DNA of 64,000 nucleotides from Fasciolopsis buskii. Lineage: Eukaryota > Platyhelminthes > Trematoda > Plagiorchiida > Fasciolidae. The stretch is taken from NCBI GenBank assembly GCA_008360955.1, contig LUCM01002937.1:62001-126000 (forward strand). Reading direction: 5' to 3'. Both the position numbers and the translations under genes were made by a program. The notes under the pieces are model-generated. The model was given only the letters and a program-made list of their open reading frames with translations. It had not been told where the DNA came from and made no database searches. This document shows positions 35,601-47,889 of this stretch, in pieces. Every line of letters begins with the position of its first letter. Within the stretch, counting starts at the first letter, position 1.

Positions 35601-37785
35601 GTTATTAACATTATATCATTCACAATAAAAACCAGTACATGGAGCATCGATTTTTCGGTACACTACTTAGGTCATTCGGTCTTGATATTCATTATGTTAC
35701 TCTTGTCAGGAATCACTAACAGTGCACATGCATTGCATCGGAATTCGGATAAAAACTCGGGACGAGCCATTGCAATTCTCACGTCTTGATCTTTACGCTA
35801 GCCAGGCTGATTCTCAACAGTTAATCGAACCTCAGCACTACATGATTTTGCGCCCATATCCGTGAATGGCTTATGCAAGCCACAAACCATTAAAGGCACC
35901 CCACTAGCGACTCCCGGGTGAGGACGAAATTTTGTGCAGAACAGGAAGTGATTACGCAGAGCCTTACAAAGAATCGCTACTTGATTTGGGCGGGGCATAA
36001 TAACACACTTGAAAATTCACTCCTACGGCCGCTGACTGAAGTTGGTATTAATGCTCTCGGTTGTTGCGTTGCTATTTGCCACTCTCCACAGCTACGCTAT
36101 AGTAAGACACATACACACGGACTGACAATTTAATAAATTGAGCTGTGCAGGCCGACTGACAAGTAGCAGCAGTCTGATGAAGCTTTGAACATGAAATGGG
36201 TCAAAATCTTTGAAAATAATTTCACTCCTTAGAGTATTTTCCCGGCTTAGCACTAAATATCCAGGAACATTTCAATCACTTTCCCCACCATCCAAACAAG
36301 GCAGTTCGGGTCGTTTAAGTTTTAAGCACGCAGAACATGTTTCATCCTCGTTGAACATTGTGCTTGCAGATCTGTTCCGCTTATTCAAACTGAGACTTCA
36401 CCACTAATCACACAACTCAGATTGCTCAGCATATCATTTGATGAATTAATTCAGGGATTCTGATTATGCCAAAAGACAGCTTGGATTATCAAGTTCGAGA
36501 TCAACAGTGGGTCATCTATCAATCATACCACTCACAAAACAGGAACAAACCTCGACTTTAGTTGACGTAAAGGGCACTTGCTTTCAACCTTCGCTAGACC
36601 GTAAACGATCAGAAAGACATTAAGACAACCGTCTGTTAATCTCGGTTTATCAGCCGCTGCAATATTCAGTAAGTAACTTGAAGAAATGGTAAGATACACG
36701 GCATGATGAATAAATAATCGCTGAAAACACCGTAGTTGTATAGTAGTGCAAAAAACTAAGAAGTACCAAAGTCTACATATTTCGCGGCAGTACCAATTTC
36801 CAAGGTGGGTAGGCTGCTTATCGAATGCCGGAAACAGGTGAGAGCCACATTAATATTGAGCTTCCAGATGCGCGAACCAATTATCTTCGTGCAACGTTTG
36901 AACAGTAGCAGTCAAGTAAAGCAGTAGCACGGCACCTATCTCACGAGTTGGTACTTTTGAGCGGTGTGGATAAAAACTTGGTCGACTGTGCTTCATTTCG
37001 TCGATGAAACTCACGGTTTCCTCAAAGTCTGTACCAGATAAAATATTTGGTCAGTGCCACTGCGGAAGTTCCATCAGCAGTGCAGTGACAGTTGTCAGCG
37101 GATTTAAAGAAGAACGGCAACATACTAAATACCCGTCCAACCATTCCTGACCAAAAGTACCTCGTCACTGGAATAAATAGCTTTCGGTTGGACGACGGAT
37201 TTGAGTTCATTCGGGTTACAAAGGATCCGGTCGGTTAGTATGTGTACAGTCATCATTTTAGGTTGGAACGGTTTTTATTTGTTACAGGCAACCTGTACAC
37301 CGTCATGTTGATTGTAACTGCGTATGCGATCTGCACTGTCAAGCAAACTGATTACGGTTTGGTCAGTTAAATTCCATCTAACTTTTGAACAAAGCAGATC
37401 ATGTTGCCTTCTTGAGGCAGTTTTGACCTCTTGTATGTTACAAGTGAATGACACCCATTTAGCCAGAATTGTGTACACGATCGGTCAGAAATGACCAAAT
37501 TTACCTCTTCCGTCCCATATTTTAGTTGATCTGTCACTGTGACCTTGTGAAGTGTTATTTCGAGTCAAATGACCATTAAACGAATGCACTGCATTCAATA
37601 CCCCCTAGTAGTCAGAATTGGTGGTTTGACTATACTGGTGAAAAAAGGTTTCACTGAACAAGTTTTACCGAACATAGAACATTGAGGGAGAGAAGGTAAA
37701 TGACATGACTATTTGAAGAATTCCAACTTGAAAAAGTAATGCGCAATTCGACCTATAGGATTGAGGCATTGACACAGATTACCAG
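35601..37785. other. Unassigned non-coding stretch
   Basis: Nothing recognised on either strand. Open frames are short and unmatched. Confidence 0.4.
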
Positions 37786-38025
37786 TGCACACTGAAATGG
37801 TTCCCACCCAAACTAAGCAGCTGAAGACAACAAGAAGGCCTCTACAACTGGAAGATACGCTCATTCGAACTTATTTAGACATTATATGATTAAACACAAA
37901 ATACGAGTAATCCTGAATGGTGGGATACCTTCCAGTCACTGGCAACTTGGGCATATTTGGACTTCTCGTTCATGTACCGCCACGGTTCTGATTGGCTAAT
38001 TCTGTATGCAACCTAAAGCGAAACT
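37786..38025 (+). repeat. Dispersed repeat of unknown type, copy 1 (inverted copy at 45.2-45.5 kb)
   Basis: AATGGTTCCCACCCAAACTA followed by GAAGACAACAAGAAG, then about 140 bases later GGGCATATTTGGAC and CACGGTTCTGATTGG, in the same order and spacing as the reverse complement of 45,465-45,225. Overall similarity is moderate. No coding sense or tRNA-like head was seen. Confidence 0.55.
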
Positions 38026-39555
38026 GTGCCAGACTATATCACGTGATCTGCACTTAGGTTCGTCGCACAATTGTCCTAATCAACCTATTTTTCCCATCTG
38101 TTACAGTGGAGCATGTCGACCGCCTACCCTTGACATTGAACAGGCCAACACAAGAAAACAACGCGTATGATTCAAGGATGCTGGCGTAATGAGGCATCGC
38201 TCTGTTATTCTGTCATTAGTGTGGCATACCTACGTGCCAACACACTTCGAGTCCTAGTCTGGTTCTCTTTTCACATGGCATACTGTTTGTGATTTCGCCT
38301 TCGTTGTTAATTATCGAATGTTCTGGAAGGCTAGATCTAACAAGGTCATCGTAGCAGTGTTACTACAAACGTGCACTTTGCGGAGTCCAGTTTGACTCCA
38401 GCCAACGCACCTATAGATACATGCGCGCAAATTTAATGTGTGCAAACGACACAGAAGATCTAATGAGCAACGCAATTCAAACTACATTAACACCGAGTCA
38501 AAAACAGGTCTGAATGCTGCCAAGATCAATAAAAACTGCAGTTCTAGCAAGTGAAGAATTGATGTGTTTGAGGTAGTACACGAAAGAATGTTAGAGACAC
38601 CTTTTGCCTTGAAGTTTCAAGACTCTGAATCAGGTGACTCGGTGCCATGGAAAGCATCTATGACAATGCGCTTTTATACTGGTCACTAACGTTTTCGAGT
38701 TAGAATAATACAATCGATCGGTCACAAACGGCTTGTCCAACAATTTGAAGGTGGACCTACGGATACCGAAGGCTATGCAGTAGACAAAGTAATCGCATTG
38801 TTTTCTACTAACATCAACAGATCAAACTGATTAGGACTAAGAACCCGAGTGGATTAGTTTGATGCGAGTCCATCGTGCAGGTGAGTTTCATCAGCATAGC
38901 CACATGGGCCCAAGTTCTGCTGGTCACTTAACTCATAAAACCTGGTGATTCAAGGGAGCCGCACCTACGGGCTCAATGGCAGCAAGTCAGTCGTGGTCGA
39001 TTTTCACTTCAAACTGTCGAAGATAGAACCAATGGAAAAATCTACTGTCAGCTCAAGTGAAGTCGCGCACCAAGTCATTTGCGCGTGGGAATGAATGATG
39101 AAACAACGATTCACGTTTCAGTTTTTACAAGATAAGCCTGCCAGATGGTGACAAGGTCAAAATGGTCCGGCTAAATGTTTATGGTTTCCTGGCCAAAAGC
39201 GAGGGGTATCCTATAACAAACCTGGGCGCTTCAGCGTTGTTCGATCAAGCCGAGTGCATTTTCTTCGCTCGTCTTCATCGAGTTAAAGACATTGCTCATT
39301 GACTGGCTGATGCGTAGACGCACAGCTATACATTTGGTAATGTGATAGACAGGAAACCTTGGGTGACAGTAATTTTTCTCGCTAATTTTATATGCTTTTC
39401 CAGAATTTTCATTGTCATGGTTGCACACAGATGGTCAGTAGACCCAAGACATCTCAGGTTAGATTGAAGTTCATAATCTTCGTTTTTCATATAGCGGTCA
39501 TTTTCGTTCAATTAGTATTGTACACCCATTAGACTTGCACGGATCGCCTAGGGCT
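38026..39555. other. Unassigned non-coding stretch
   Basis: Nothing recognised. Confidence 0.4.
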
Positions 39556-40800
39556 GCTCCCTGGCGGCAGCAAATAATGGTGAAAAAATCGAAAGCTCAA
39601 AGAAAGAGCTATAGAAATATTTCGGGCACAAGGTTATCAACAACTAAGGCGTTGAGCCATCTCTCCATTGTCTCCAATCTTGGCGTTGGGAAATCTCATG
39701 AACTGCAATCCAGCAATCTAACTTGATCCATCCGGGACAGTCTACCGGTTAGAGTTTTCAAACCTTTCTACCTCGTCCTTGGTTGCCTACACTGACAAAT
39801 CCTCAAAACATTATTAACCCCAAAGAAAAGCGCCAATGGAGGAAGCGGATCTGTAACAGTGTGCAACAAACCCCAATTACCTTCAGTGCTATTCCGGATG
39901 ACTGGGTTGTACTAGTCAATACCACACATCTAACCTTTGCATTGTTAATAAAATTGTCCAGCCACACTCTAACATTATTGCGAAGACATCTATTTCCAAA
40001 CGCCGACAGTCCCCAGAAATCTTCCGTCTTCAAGACCACGCTTCTGAGCTGTTTAATAGGACCAACTCGACTGCTGCTGCCTTTGCTCGATCTTTGGTCG
40101 ATAATCACATGGTGTGCTGACGACATCAGTTGATGAATTTCAGTCCAGTCGTTTGCGTATGTCAATACACTTCAATGTGTGATGCAGTTGCCCATATAAC
40201 TAAATCAACCTACTTTGTCCGACTCCTGTCCTGCAAGAACAGGGTTCGGCTTAGGGCTGGTACTATTGCGAAGTACTGTGAAGGTGCAAAGCATTCCAGA
40301 CGCACTTCAATTGTTGTTCAGATCTTACTGTTTTCTTGTTGTCTTTGGTTGCATAGCCTTAAGTTGGAGTGCTCCTCATAAGTCCTAATAGTTGATGACC
40401 GTGTGTCACTACAATCTAGCAAAATAAATACTCTTCCGAGCCTTCGCTGAGAGGCACAGCATCATCTGCATAGTCTGTACATGCCACTATTCTCTCACGA
40501 GGGTAAACAGAATTCCATGATAAACTCGATTATAAATTTGAAGAGAAGCGGAAAGGGCGGCAACCTTGGTAAACTTCATGTTGGTCATACTAGGGTAGAC
40601 TTTGGTAAGAACCTTTTGTCACTCTACAAGTCAACGGGTTGCAAAACATAGCAAGTACGTTTTTCCCGTTGTCGATCTGCTCTGGGTACAGATCGTGTAG
40701 TTTCACGCAAACTTTTGGTCCGAGTGACCAGGCTAGTAAATCAATAAGCATCTTGCAATGGTAAGCGGTGAAATTTAGTTGCAGCCTCGAATTAGCTCAA
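39556..40800 (-). mobile_element. RTE-type LINE remnant, copy E
   Basis: Read on the minus strand. The catalytic box CTDYADDAVPLSEGSEE lies near 40,490-40,440, with a decayed version of the preceding region upstream (VYQGCRPFRF, where the family has VRQGCPLSPF). The C-terminal part at about 40,010-39,880 reads LSAFGNRCLRNNVRVWLDNF. The end, MKTLTGRLSRMDQVRLLDCS and LETMERWLNALVVD, lies near 39,770-39,650. The order and spacing fit an RTE RT from palm to C-terminus. Many stops and frame changes are present and the endonuclease was not found. Confidence 0.6.
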
Positions 40801-40992
40801 GAGGCAAGAAAGGGCAACAGTTTGTGGCTGCCTTTTATAAACTTTCTACCGATGACTCCAAGTAATCGACAGGTGAAGAAAATAAAAATAATAACAGCAA
40901 TTTCATGTAACTTACCTATGGCAATCAGTAAATCCTAAGCACAAACAGCCACACATTGAAAGCACAACCTAGGCTAGTGGCTGAGCTAGTTT

Positions 40993-41159
40993 GCCGGCGG
41001 TGGTCAAGCGGATAAGGTTGTGGAGTTTGAACGCGAAGGTCGCGGGTCCGAATCCTCCCACCGCCGGCCAACTTCCCCACTAGGTAGCCCTCTGTTGGCT
41101 GCAAATCTCTTCCTAAAAAAATATATATATTATTATTTCAATTTTAAAGGAAGTAAAAG
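40993..41159 (+). mobile_element. tRNA-derived SINE, family 1, copy 4
   Basis: Head at 40,993-41,069: GCCGGCGGTGGTCAAGCGG and GATAAGG (A box), then GTCGCGGGTCCGAATCC (B box with one change), closed by CCCACCGCCGGC, which pairs with the first 11 bases. Body: CAACTTCCCCACTAGGTAGC and CCTCTGTTGGCTGC. Tail: CTTCCTAAAA, an (AT)-rich middle, TTTTAAAGGAAGTAAAAG. The copy is full length (167 bases) and on the opposite strand to the other three. Confidence 0.85.
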
Positions 41160-43096
41160 ATAAAAGAAAATCCGAGCGACCGGAAGTCCATAAAAATTGT
41201 AGAAAACTACTTAAAACGCAGGTCTTTATCGACGAGACCGGTGAGATCAATTCAATGAGTGGTTGATTATGCACATCAAGGAACATCCTGGGGAATCCTA
41301 AACGAAAGTCCCAGTCTTTACGTGATTCTGGTGTTTCGACCATGGTGTCTATCATCGAAACGCCCGTTCATGAATACCCTACCTAAAACCCGTTCAACAA
41401 AAGTGGCACACAGTTATACGCACTGGTTAAACCGGTCCCACGTTCGATTTGTCCATGGTCGAAGCTTGACTAGACAAAGTGAATCCTTGCAGCTCGGCTC
41501 CAGCAAATGGGCGTACTAGCCTAATAGTTACATGTAGCCATAGCAAACGGCAGAATGTTCGGGCTTGTGATTACTTTACATCATATCACTTTCCCGATGC
41601 TCCAAACGTACACTCAGAAATTGTCAGTTGCTAGATTTCATAATCACCGGCGACAGGCTTTGATTTAACAGACAAGAATTTGAAGAACTCCGCTCAAATC
41701 TAAAACTTGAATTCAATCTATAATATTTAGAGTCTACTAATGGGATGTTCGCTGGTGCACAGAAGAGCCATCTGCGCACCAAACAAACTGAGCTCTGCTT
41801 TTCGCAGTATCGACAACTTTTCACAGCATCCGTTGCATATTCTCTTCAGACGCCTTATTATTCTTTGTCAGTGTGGTAGTCCTCGAAAAACTGACTACTT
41901 ATGAGCTTGCATAATAGTTCAGTTTTATTTACTCACTAGCTAATCATTCGTGACAACAGGGAATACAGCACATTAAAAACACTTAAAAATGGTAGAGGAA
42001 TTTCAGTCATTCAAGTTTGTTTCATTGATCCAACGTGTGAACAACGCCTCTATAACTATGCTTTAGGGAGTAGGAAACATCGGTATGCGACTCCTTGAAT
42101 TGTCTCTTGTCAGATTCCGAATCCTGGGTTGACAAAGTCCCCTCAGTCGACAGAAAAGAGAAGACTCGAGTCAAAAACCAGATGCGATGCGCGCATTGTA
42201 TACACTGTGGCGCCGAAACAGTTTCGATATGATCGCACATGAGATGGAAAATCACAATCGAAAAAGCAGAACTCCAGGCACGGTTTCAAAACGAAGATTT
42301 TTGAAAGTGTAGCACGAGAGGAACTGCACAGACCTAGTGTTCGCTAACACAAAAGCAATCAAATAAACGGCATAGAATCAACACCAAGCATCAAAGCAGG
42401 TCGCAGAGGAAATGGTGTCTGCAACTAATCATTTATCTTCGAAAGATCGATTCCACAAGGTGCTCTTTCCAACTGACTTTTGCGGAATACTTCTGTGACC
42501 GTCCTCACATGTAATGCACAATGTATGGAAGTCATGCTAAGCTCACCAAATAACTCCAGGACGTAAAATAGAATGCGGCAGTTGAGATTAGCGAAAACGG
42601 TGGAAATATACTGCACGCCAAAATCGTTGGGACAGCGAAGTCGTAGCAAATCGGGAGAGTATAGTGAATGCGATATTGGGTTTGAATAGAAAATGTAATA
42701 CTCCAAAACACTTCTAAATGTGGCGAGATAAAGGTATACGGATAGTTGTATACCAGTATGAATTTGTTCAACTCTGTAACCCGCTATCGATTACCTTCGT
42801 TCCAAAACCGTTTTCATCATTTGTGCACAAAATAGTGATTAGTACTTAACAAATTACATCGCTGAAACACACTCTTGGGTTCACAACGGCTTCCAGGCTG
42901 ATGACGAAAAAACACTAAATTCAACTGTTTACATTTTTCACTGGAAATCGATGATTTAGCCACTACTTAGTCAATTTGGTACAGGTACAAAAGTGAGAAA
43001 ACCAGGCAGAATGGATAAATAAAATATATACGTTCAAATCATCTTATTTTTTGGGTATTCGATTAACATGGCTGAGTTTCTATAGAATCGGACAAT
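41160..43096. other. Unassigned non-coding stretch
   Basis: Nothing recognised. The minus-strand frame at 42,425-42,706 has no family motif. Confidence 0.4.
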
Positions 43097-43735
43097 TCAC
43101 AGGCCAGTAAGCAGTCTCAAACTGCCACTAGTGGGACTTAGCTGATAATGTAATGTGTTCACTACGATCAGGAAAAAGGGATACGGTAGGCCGTTTGTAT
43201 TTCGGTAGAAAACCCTTTTCAGACAAGAAATCTGGCAATGAATTGCATGTGGACTGAACTGATTGTTGATAGTCTTGGGCTTTCGGGAATTACGTTTGAA
43301 AGATGTGCAAATAAATTCTAAAATATTCACAATCGGACCGAGAAAAGAACAGGCTAGCCATTGGAGTGTAATATGCCAAATTACATCACGTCGCACCGAA
43401 AAGATGCCAAGCTTTATTGGATCGAATTTTTAAAGTCCATTTTTCGGGAAAACGGTAGCGATGTGTTGGATCCAGGAAAGTTTCGCCGGTAACATTAACT
43501 TTATTACAACGAGTAGGTGATGATCGAATTACATGTGCTTTCAAAGGGAGTGACGGGATCAGAATGATTGGAAATGTTGGGTTAGAAAAATGAAACATCT
43601 GGTCATTCAGGAAAGTACACAGTTGTTTTTTGAACGTAGGACCAGTTGACAGATTCGGTAATTTCCTCAGATACGCGTAAACAAGGTTGGAAAGAAAATT
43701 TGTGCCGTGCGTCACGTTTCCAGCATACTTCATGA
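43097..43735 (-). mobile_element. Possible CR1-like LINE scrap (endonuclease end and linker)
   Basis: Two minus-strand frames, 43,386-43,733 and 43,097-43,396. The first has LNDQMFHFSNPTFPI and IPSLPLKAHVI, resembling the end of CR1 endonucleases (LTND, then PLG-SDH). The second has TSFKRNSRKPKTINNQF, resembling the basic linker before RT. No catalytic motif is seen and the match is loose. Confidence 0.3.
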
Positions 43736-45224
43736 GTGGACACAGTGATAAAGCAGCACCAGTGTAGAACTGAGACTTAGAGTTGGCTCCACTAACGAAA
43801 CATAAACGAAGACAAGCATCGATTTCGATACGAAAACTAGTGGCATTCCGTTATTCAAGAGTAGTGCGAAAAATGTTATCAAGTCTATTTCCAGGAAAAA
43901 TTCAAGTAACTTAAAAATTCAGTAGTGAAAAACTCTACAAAGTCGATGAACTAGTTATCTAGCAAAAAGAGAGAACTGATGTTAAGTGCGCCAATTAAAT
44001 ATCGGACATATAGTTGATAACGCATTTCATTTTACATTGGTAGGAAGTCCAAATAAAGACAACTAATCACTACGGTAATCTCAGTTGAAATGATGGCCCG
44101 AAATCAGAAAGAACTACGCACACGAATTAGCAGAACGCGCAACTCCGATACTAGGCGATGCATCCATGAAAACAAGCATATACGGACAACCGGACATCAC
44201 GTTAGAATTTGCTTATAAAGAATGTGTTCACATACTAACTTAGGAAAAGAATCATCGACCGAATACATTTATGTCAAAAACCATTGGGGATTGTTCTTCT
44301 TCTAATCCACTGAGCCGACACTATTGGAATTGGCTGGTTGTAGCTGCAGTCGATAGAGGAGCAGTACCCAGCGTGTCTCATGAATTGCAAGTAGAGCTAA
44401 TCAGTCTTTTCTTCAAGAATTCATCATCATTTTTGCCTGATTGCCGTACTAACTTCCGAATCAAAAATGAAGCGAGAACAGGTGCTATGAGTAACAAGAC
44501 TGGGTTGTACGTATGTATCTTCCAGTCTCAATTGGCTCTTCGCTTATCTGTAATGTTTGTACATGAAATCAGTTTCTGGAATTCGACCAGTCTCAAAAAC
44601 GGACTGATGTCAATTACCAACAGGCACTAGAGTGACTTCGACCATAGTTACGCGATTGAAGGTAACAGCAGCTACGGGAGCTTTCGAGTGTTACTTGCAA
44701 CTCGCATTTATGTGCAAAATAAGAGATATCCTGTTTAGTGGAATACATTTCGGTCAGTGGGCTTCGATGAATGCTTAGACTTCTCAACCGCCTGTCAATG
44801 CGGTTCTCATCAACTGGTCGTCTATGAAGGGTAGTGCTAAGCCACACCAGGTCGTACCATGTGATTTGCACGTAGACTCACCAAACTATAGTTCGAGCTA
44901 CCAATTTGGATACGATTATCTGGCCTACCGTTGGCTATTCTATAGTTTGAAATGTCCTTTTCCGCAATTCTCAAGGCGAACGATTCTGTAATTCGACAAT
45001 TTACCTTGAGCCGTTCAATCACGTGAAAGCAAGGGTCAAGAATGGGACCGAATAACTGCGTAAAACATTACATTTACTTGAATTTATCAGGGAATACCAT
45101 GGATTATTTCCTTTTGGGATATTCACACGACCTAGTCTACAACTGGGAATAAGTGGTAAAACGTAAATAAGTATTGCGGAAATTCACGACACTTTGGGTA
45201 TACCGGGTGGTTAATGGTTAATGG
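43736..45224. other. Unassigned non-coding stretch
   Basis: Nothing recognised. The plus-strand frame at 44,271-44,630 (119 codons) has no family motif. Confidence 0.4.
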
Positions 45225-45468
45225 TTAACGGACTTGGTTTCTGCATGCGTACATGACCACCCAATCAGAACCATGACGACACGTTGAAGAGGTTCAAATA
45301 TGCTCCAAGTAGTATCGCATGAAGATGGTGCACCATTCGAGATTCCTGGCATTTTGTATGTACCTAAACGATTTGTAGATAAACGCGAGCGAGTGTGCAT
45401 TTCAGCTATCATAGTCTTCTTGTTGTCTTCATTTGCATAGTTTGAGTGGGAACCATTCCGGTGAGTAT
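45225..45468 (-). repeat. Dispersed repeat of unknown type, copy 2 (inverted relative to 37.8 kb)
   Basis: The reverse complement carries GAATGGTTCCCACTCAAACT, GAAGACAACAAGAAG, GGAGCATATTTGAAC and CATGGTTCTGATTGG, in the order seen at 37,786-38,025. The frame across it (45,218-45,556, 112 codons, hydrophobic start) is probably a chance frame of the repeat rather than a gene. Confidence 0.55.
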
Positions 45469-47455
45469 TGTTAATCCCTGCCGGTGTCTTATTTCCACAG
45501 ATCGAATTCCGTATTCCTATTTCGAGTAAGAATACCACAAGAAAGATGTACAACATTATAGGATCGACAAGTGCAAAAGAGATGGAGCTTATTGGTTGCA
45601 GAACAACAGTTCAGGAGCTGTTTTACTTTCTAGTGGCTTCTTGAGCGCCGACTTTGGACTCAGTCCGGGGAAACTGCTGAAGAACAAGACTGAGGAATTT
45701 CCAAATTGATAAGTAAGTGTTCAGCTGCAATCTCGGGGACCTCATCAGAATTCTTACAGACCAGTCCAGCCCTTGCAAACTTGAAGTATTGTTTGAGCGA
45801 TATCCTTCTTGGATTTCCGGATAATTGACGACAGTATTCAATGCTTTCCAAAATTGCGTTTAGATGCTTTTGCTGGTAGTGTTAGAATGCGTCGGCGAAA
45901 TCTCGCGTTTATATCGAAAACGAAGAAGGGAACCTTGATAATTTCATTCGCATAAAAATCGGCTGGGAAAACGTTAAAATAAAAACGTCTTCAGTTCATC
46001 GAAGGGGATTGTTGCCCGAGTTCTGGTATATTGCAACATCTTCATGAATGAATGTAATTATCGCCCTCCAGTGATGAGAAAAAATATCGTCCGATGCGTC
46101 TTTCTACAGACAGCGCTTTAATTCGAAATGTCCAACTGAATCTTTAATTTCGGATGCACCCACACGCAGATTCAGCCGCTCTATTTTACGACCCCAATTA
46201 CAATGCTTCTACTAGGAATAGTAGCATTAGCTATTTCAGATTTTAATAAAGCAAAGAAATAAATTACCAGTAGGTCACAGAATAGACGGAGGCAGTAGGG
46301 AGACCCAGCTAAATGGAAGACACTTCATATTTTATTGACAATGCATTGGCATATACAATATCTACAGAATAACAACGCTGGCGGTGAATCATTGGACCGG
46401 GGACCGTGGTGAAATGTCTGCGTTTCGCCGCGATTCTGAAAAGATCACCCAGGAATGAGAAAAAGCGAACACTCCGCCGCTGTGATTGGCACAAAGGTTT
46501 TTCCCAAATGACAGTCATATATATATATGCATACGAATTCATTATAAATAAACTCGAACGTAATTTCCATTTGTCGGGATCTTGTTGATGCTTTTACTTG
46601 AATAAGCTAGGACACGAGCTATTCCAACACGTACTGATTATTCGTTTCCGTGTATTTTTATGATCGATCATAGTTAGCGTTGCAATTTCCAGTAGAAAAG
46701 TTATACGAATGTTTGCTTTTCACGTTGGTGAGTCAGCACAATTCTGTTTGGTTGGCCAACGACGGCAACGATATGCCGAATTCTGTCACGTAACTCACAC
46801 GCAGGCTCATTACAGATCCTTTTGCCATTCGTGTGAGCACTCGATTCTTTCAGAGAGACTATTCCGCGCATGCTTTCATCATACAAGAACCGTCTGGGAA
46901 CTTTGCGATTTCATTGTAATGCTCCGGTAATATCGGTTTCTGATTTGTGACTGTTGGAATTGAGAAAAGAAGTGAAATTTTTCACAAAACACCCCAGCTA
47001 TGCCGTTGCTGGGACTTCAAATGCCCGGAATTAGATTTTAACCATTCGTCTAGAAGAATAAGTGAGCACTGAATTTTTTCTATGGTCTATTTATGTCAAG
47101 TACCGTAGCCGAAAGCCGGTGGTTTGTGTGGACCTAGTCTTGGACCGGTGGAAATACTCGCTGTTCTTGTTTTGACCGGTCTCAGACAACCCATCATCTT
47201 CTGACCACAGTGTGCGACGCGAAAAACTAAATAGTAATTGTGATAGTGTGATCAGTAACCGATTACCGGATTCCGCTATCACGTAGTTTCACCCTGCTTT
47301 TCTAAGTACCTTACATAACTTCTGCAGCTAAAGTTCTATTTCATAAATCTGCATATCGAACTCTGAGATTAGTGTCACTGCATTTCCCTCATAATTCTAA
47401 ACCCTTAAAGAAAAAAGACTCTTCTTCACTGCATCGCATGCAAAATGCCTACCAG
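45469..47455. other. Unassigned non-coding stretch
   Basis: Nothing recognised. Confidence 0.4.
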
Positions 47456-47745
47456 TTACTCATTACTTTTAATAGTATTGTATAGACATTGAATACAAAA
47501 TATTGCATTTCAGTCAAAAACGATAGGGAAAATGAGAAAACAGTTGCACTTATCAGCTTCCGTCGAGGAATGATATGAGCACAGAAAGATAGGTTGTTCA
47601 AGTAGTCTGTTGAAACACGGTCACGGTTGGTCAAGACCCGTGCTAAATGCGGAACAGTGGAGTTCTTATAGATATTCATTCAAGCGGGTATGAAACGAAA
47701 AGCAGACCGTGTGAATATATAAGAATTACTCTGAAAGATCTTTGT
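47456..47745 (+). repeat. Relic copy of the sequence upstream of the second Penelope-like GIY-YIG domain
   Basis: Shared with 34,545-34,850 on the same strand: TTGTATAGAC, GCATTTCAGTCAAAAA, CGGTCACG, ACAGTGGAGTTC and GGAACGAAAAGC (here GAAACGAAAAGC) in the same order, with indels. The GIY-YIG coding part itself is missing here. Confidence 0.6.
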
Positions 47746-47889
47746 GCAGAGGATGTGTGGGACCTGAAACTATTTAGTGAGCAAACTTTTCACATGCTGC
47801 TAAATGCTGATCACTTAGTTTATTTGACAATTAGGTTAGCGGTATGAAAGGCACGCGGCTAATAATCGACAATCTCCAATCGGAGAATT

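Noticed and set aside
40993..41069. tRNA gene with CCGGCG acceptor
   Set aside because: The same head plus the same non-tRNA body occurs four times, so it is a SINE. The closing helix is too long for a tRNA.
45218..45556. 112-codon minus-strand ORF with a signal-peptide-like start
   Set aside because: Most of it lies in a dispersed repeat also present, without the frame, at 37.8 kb.
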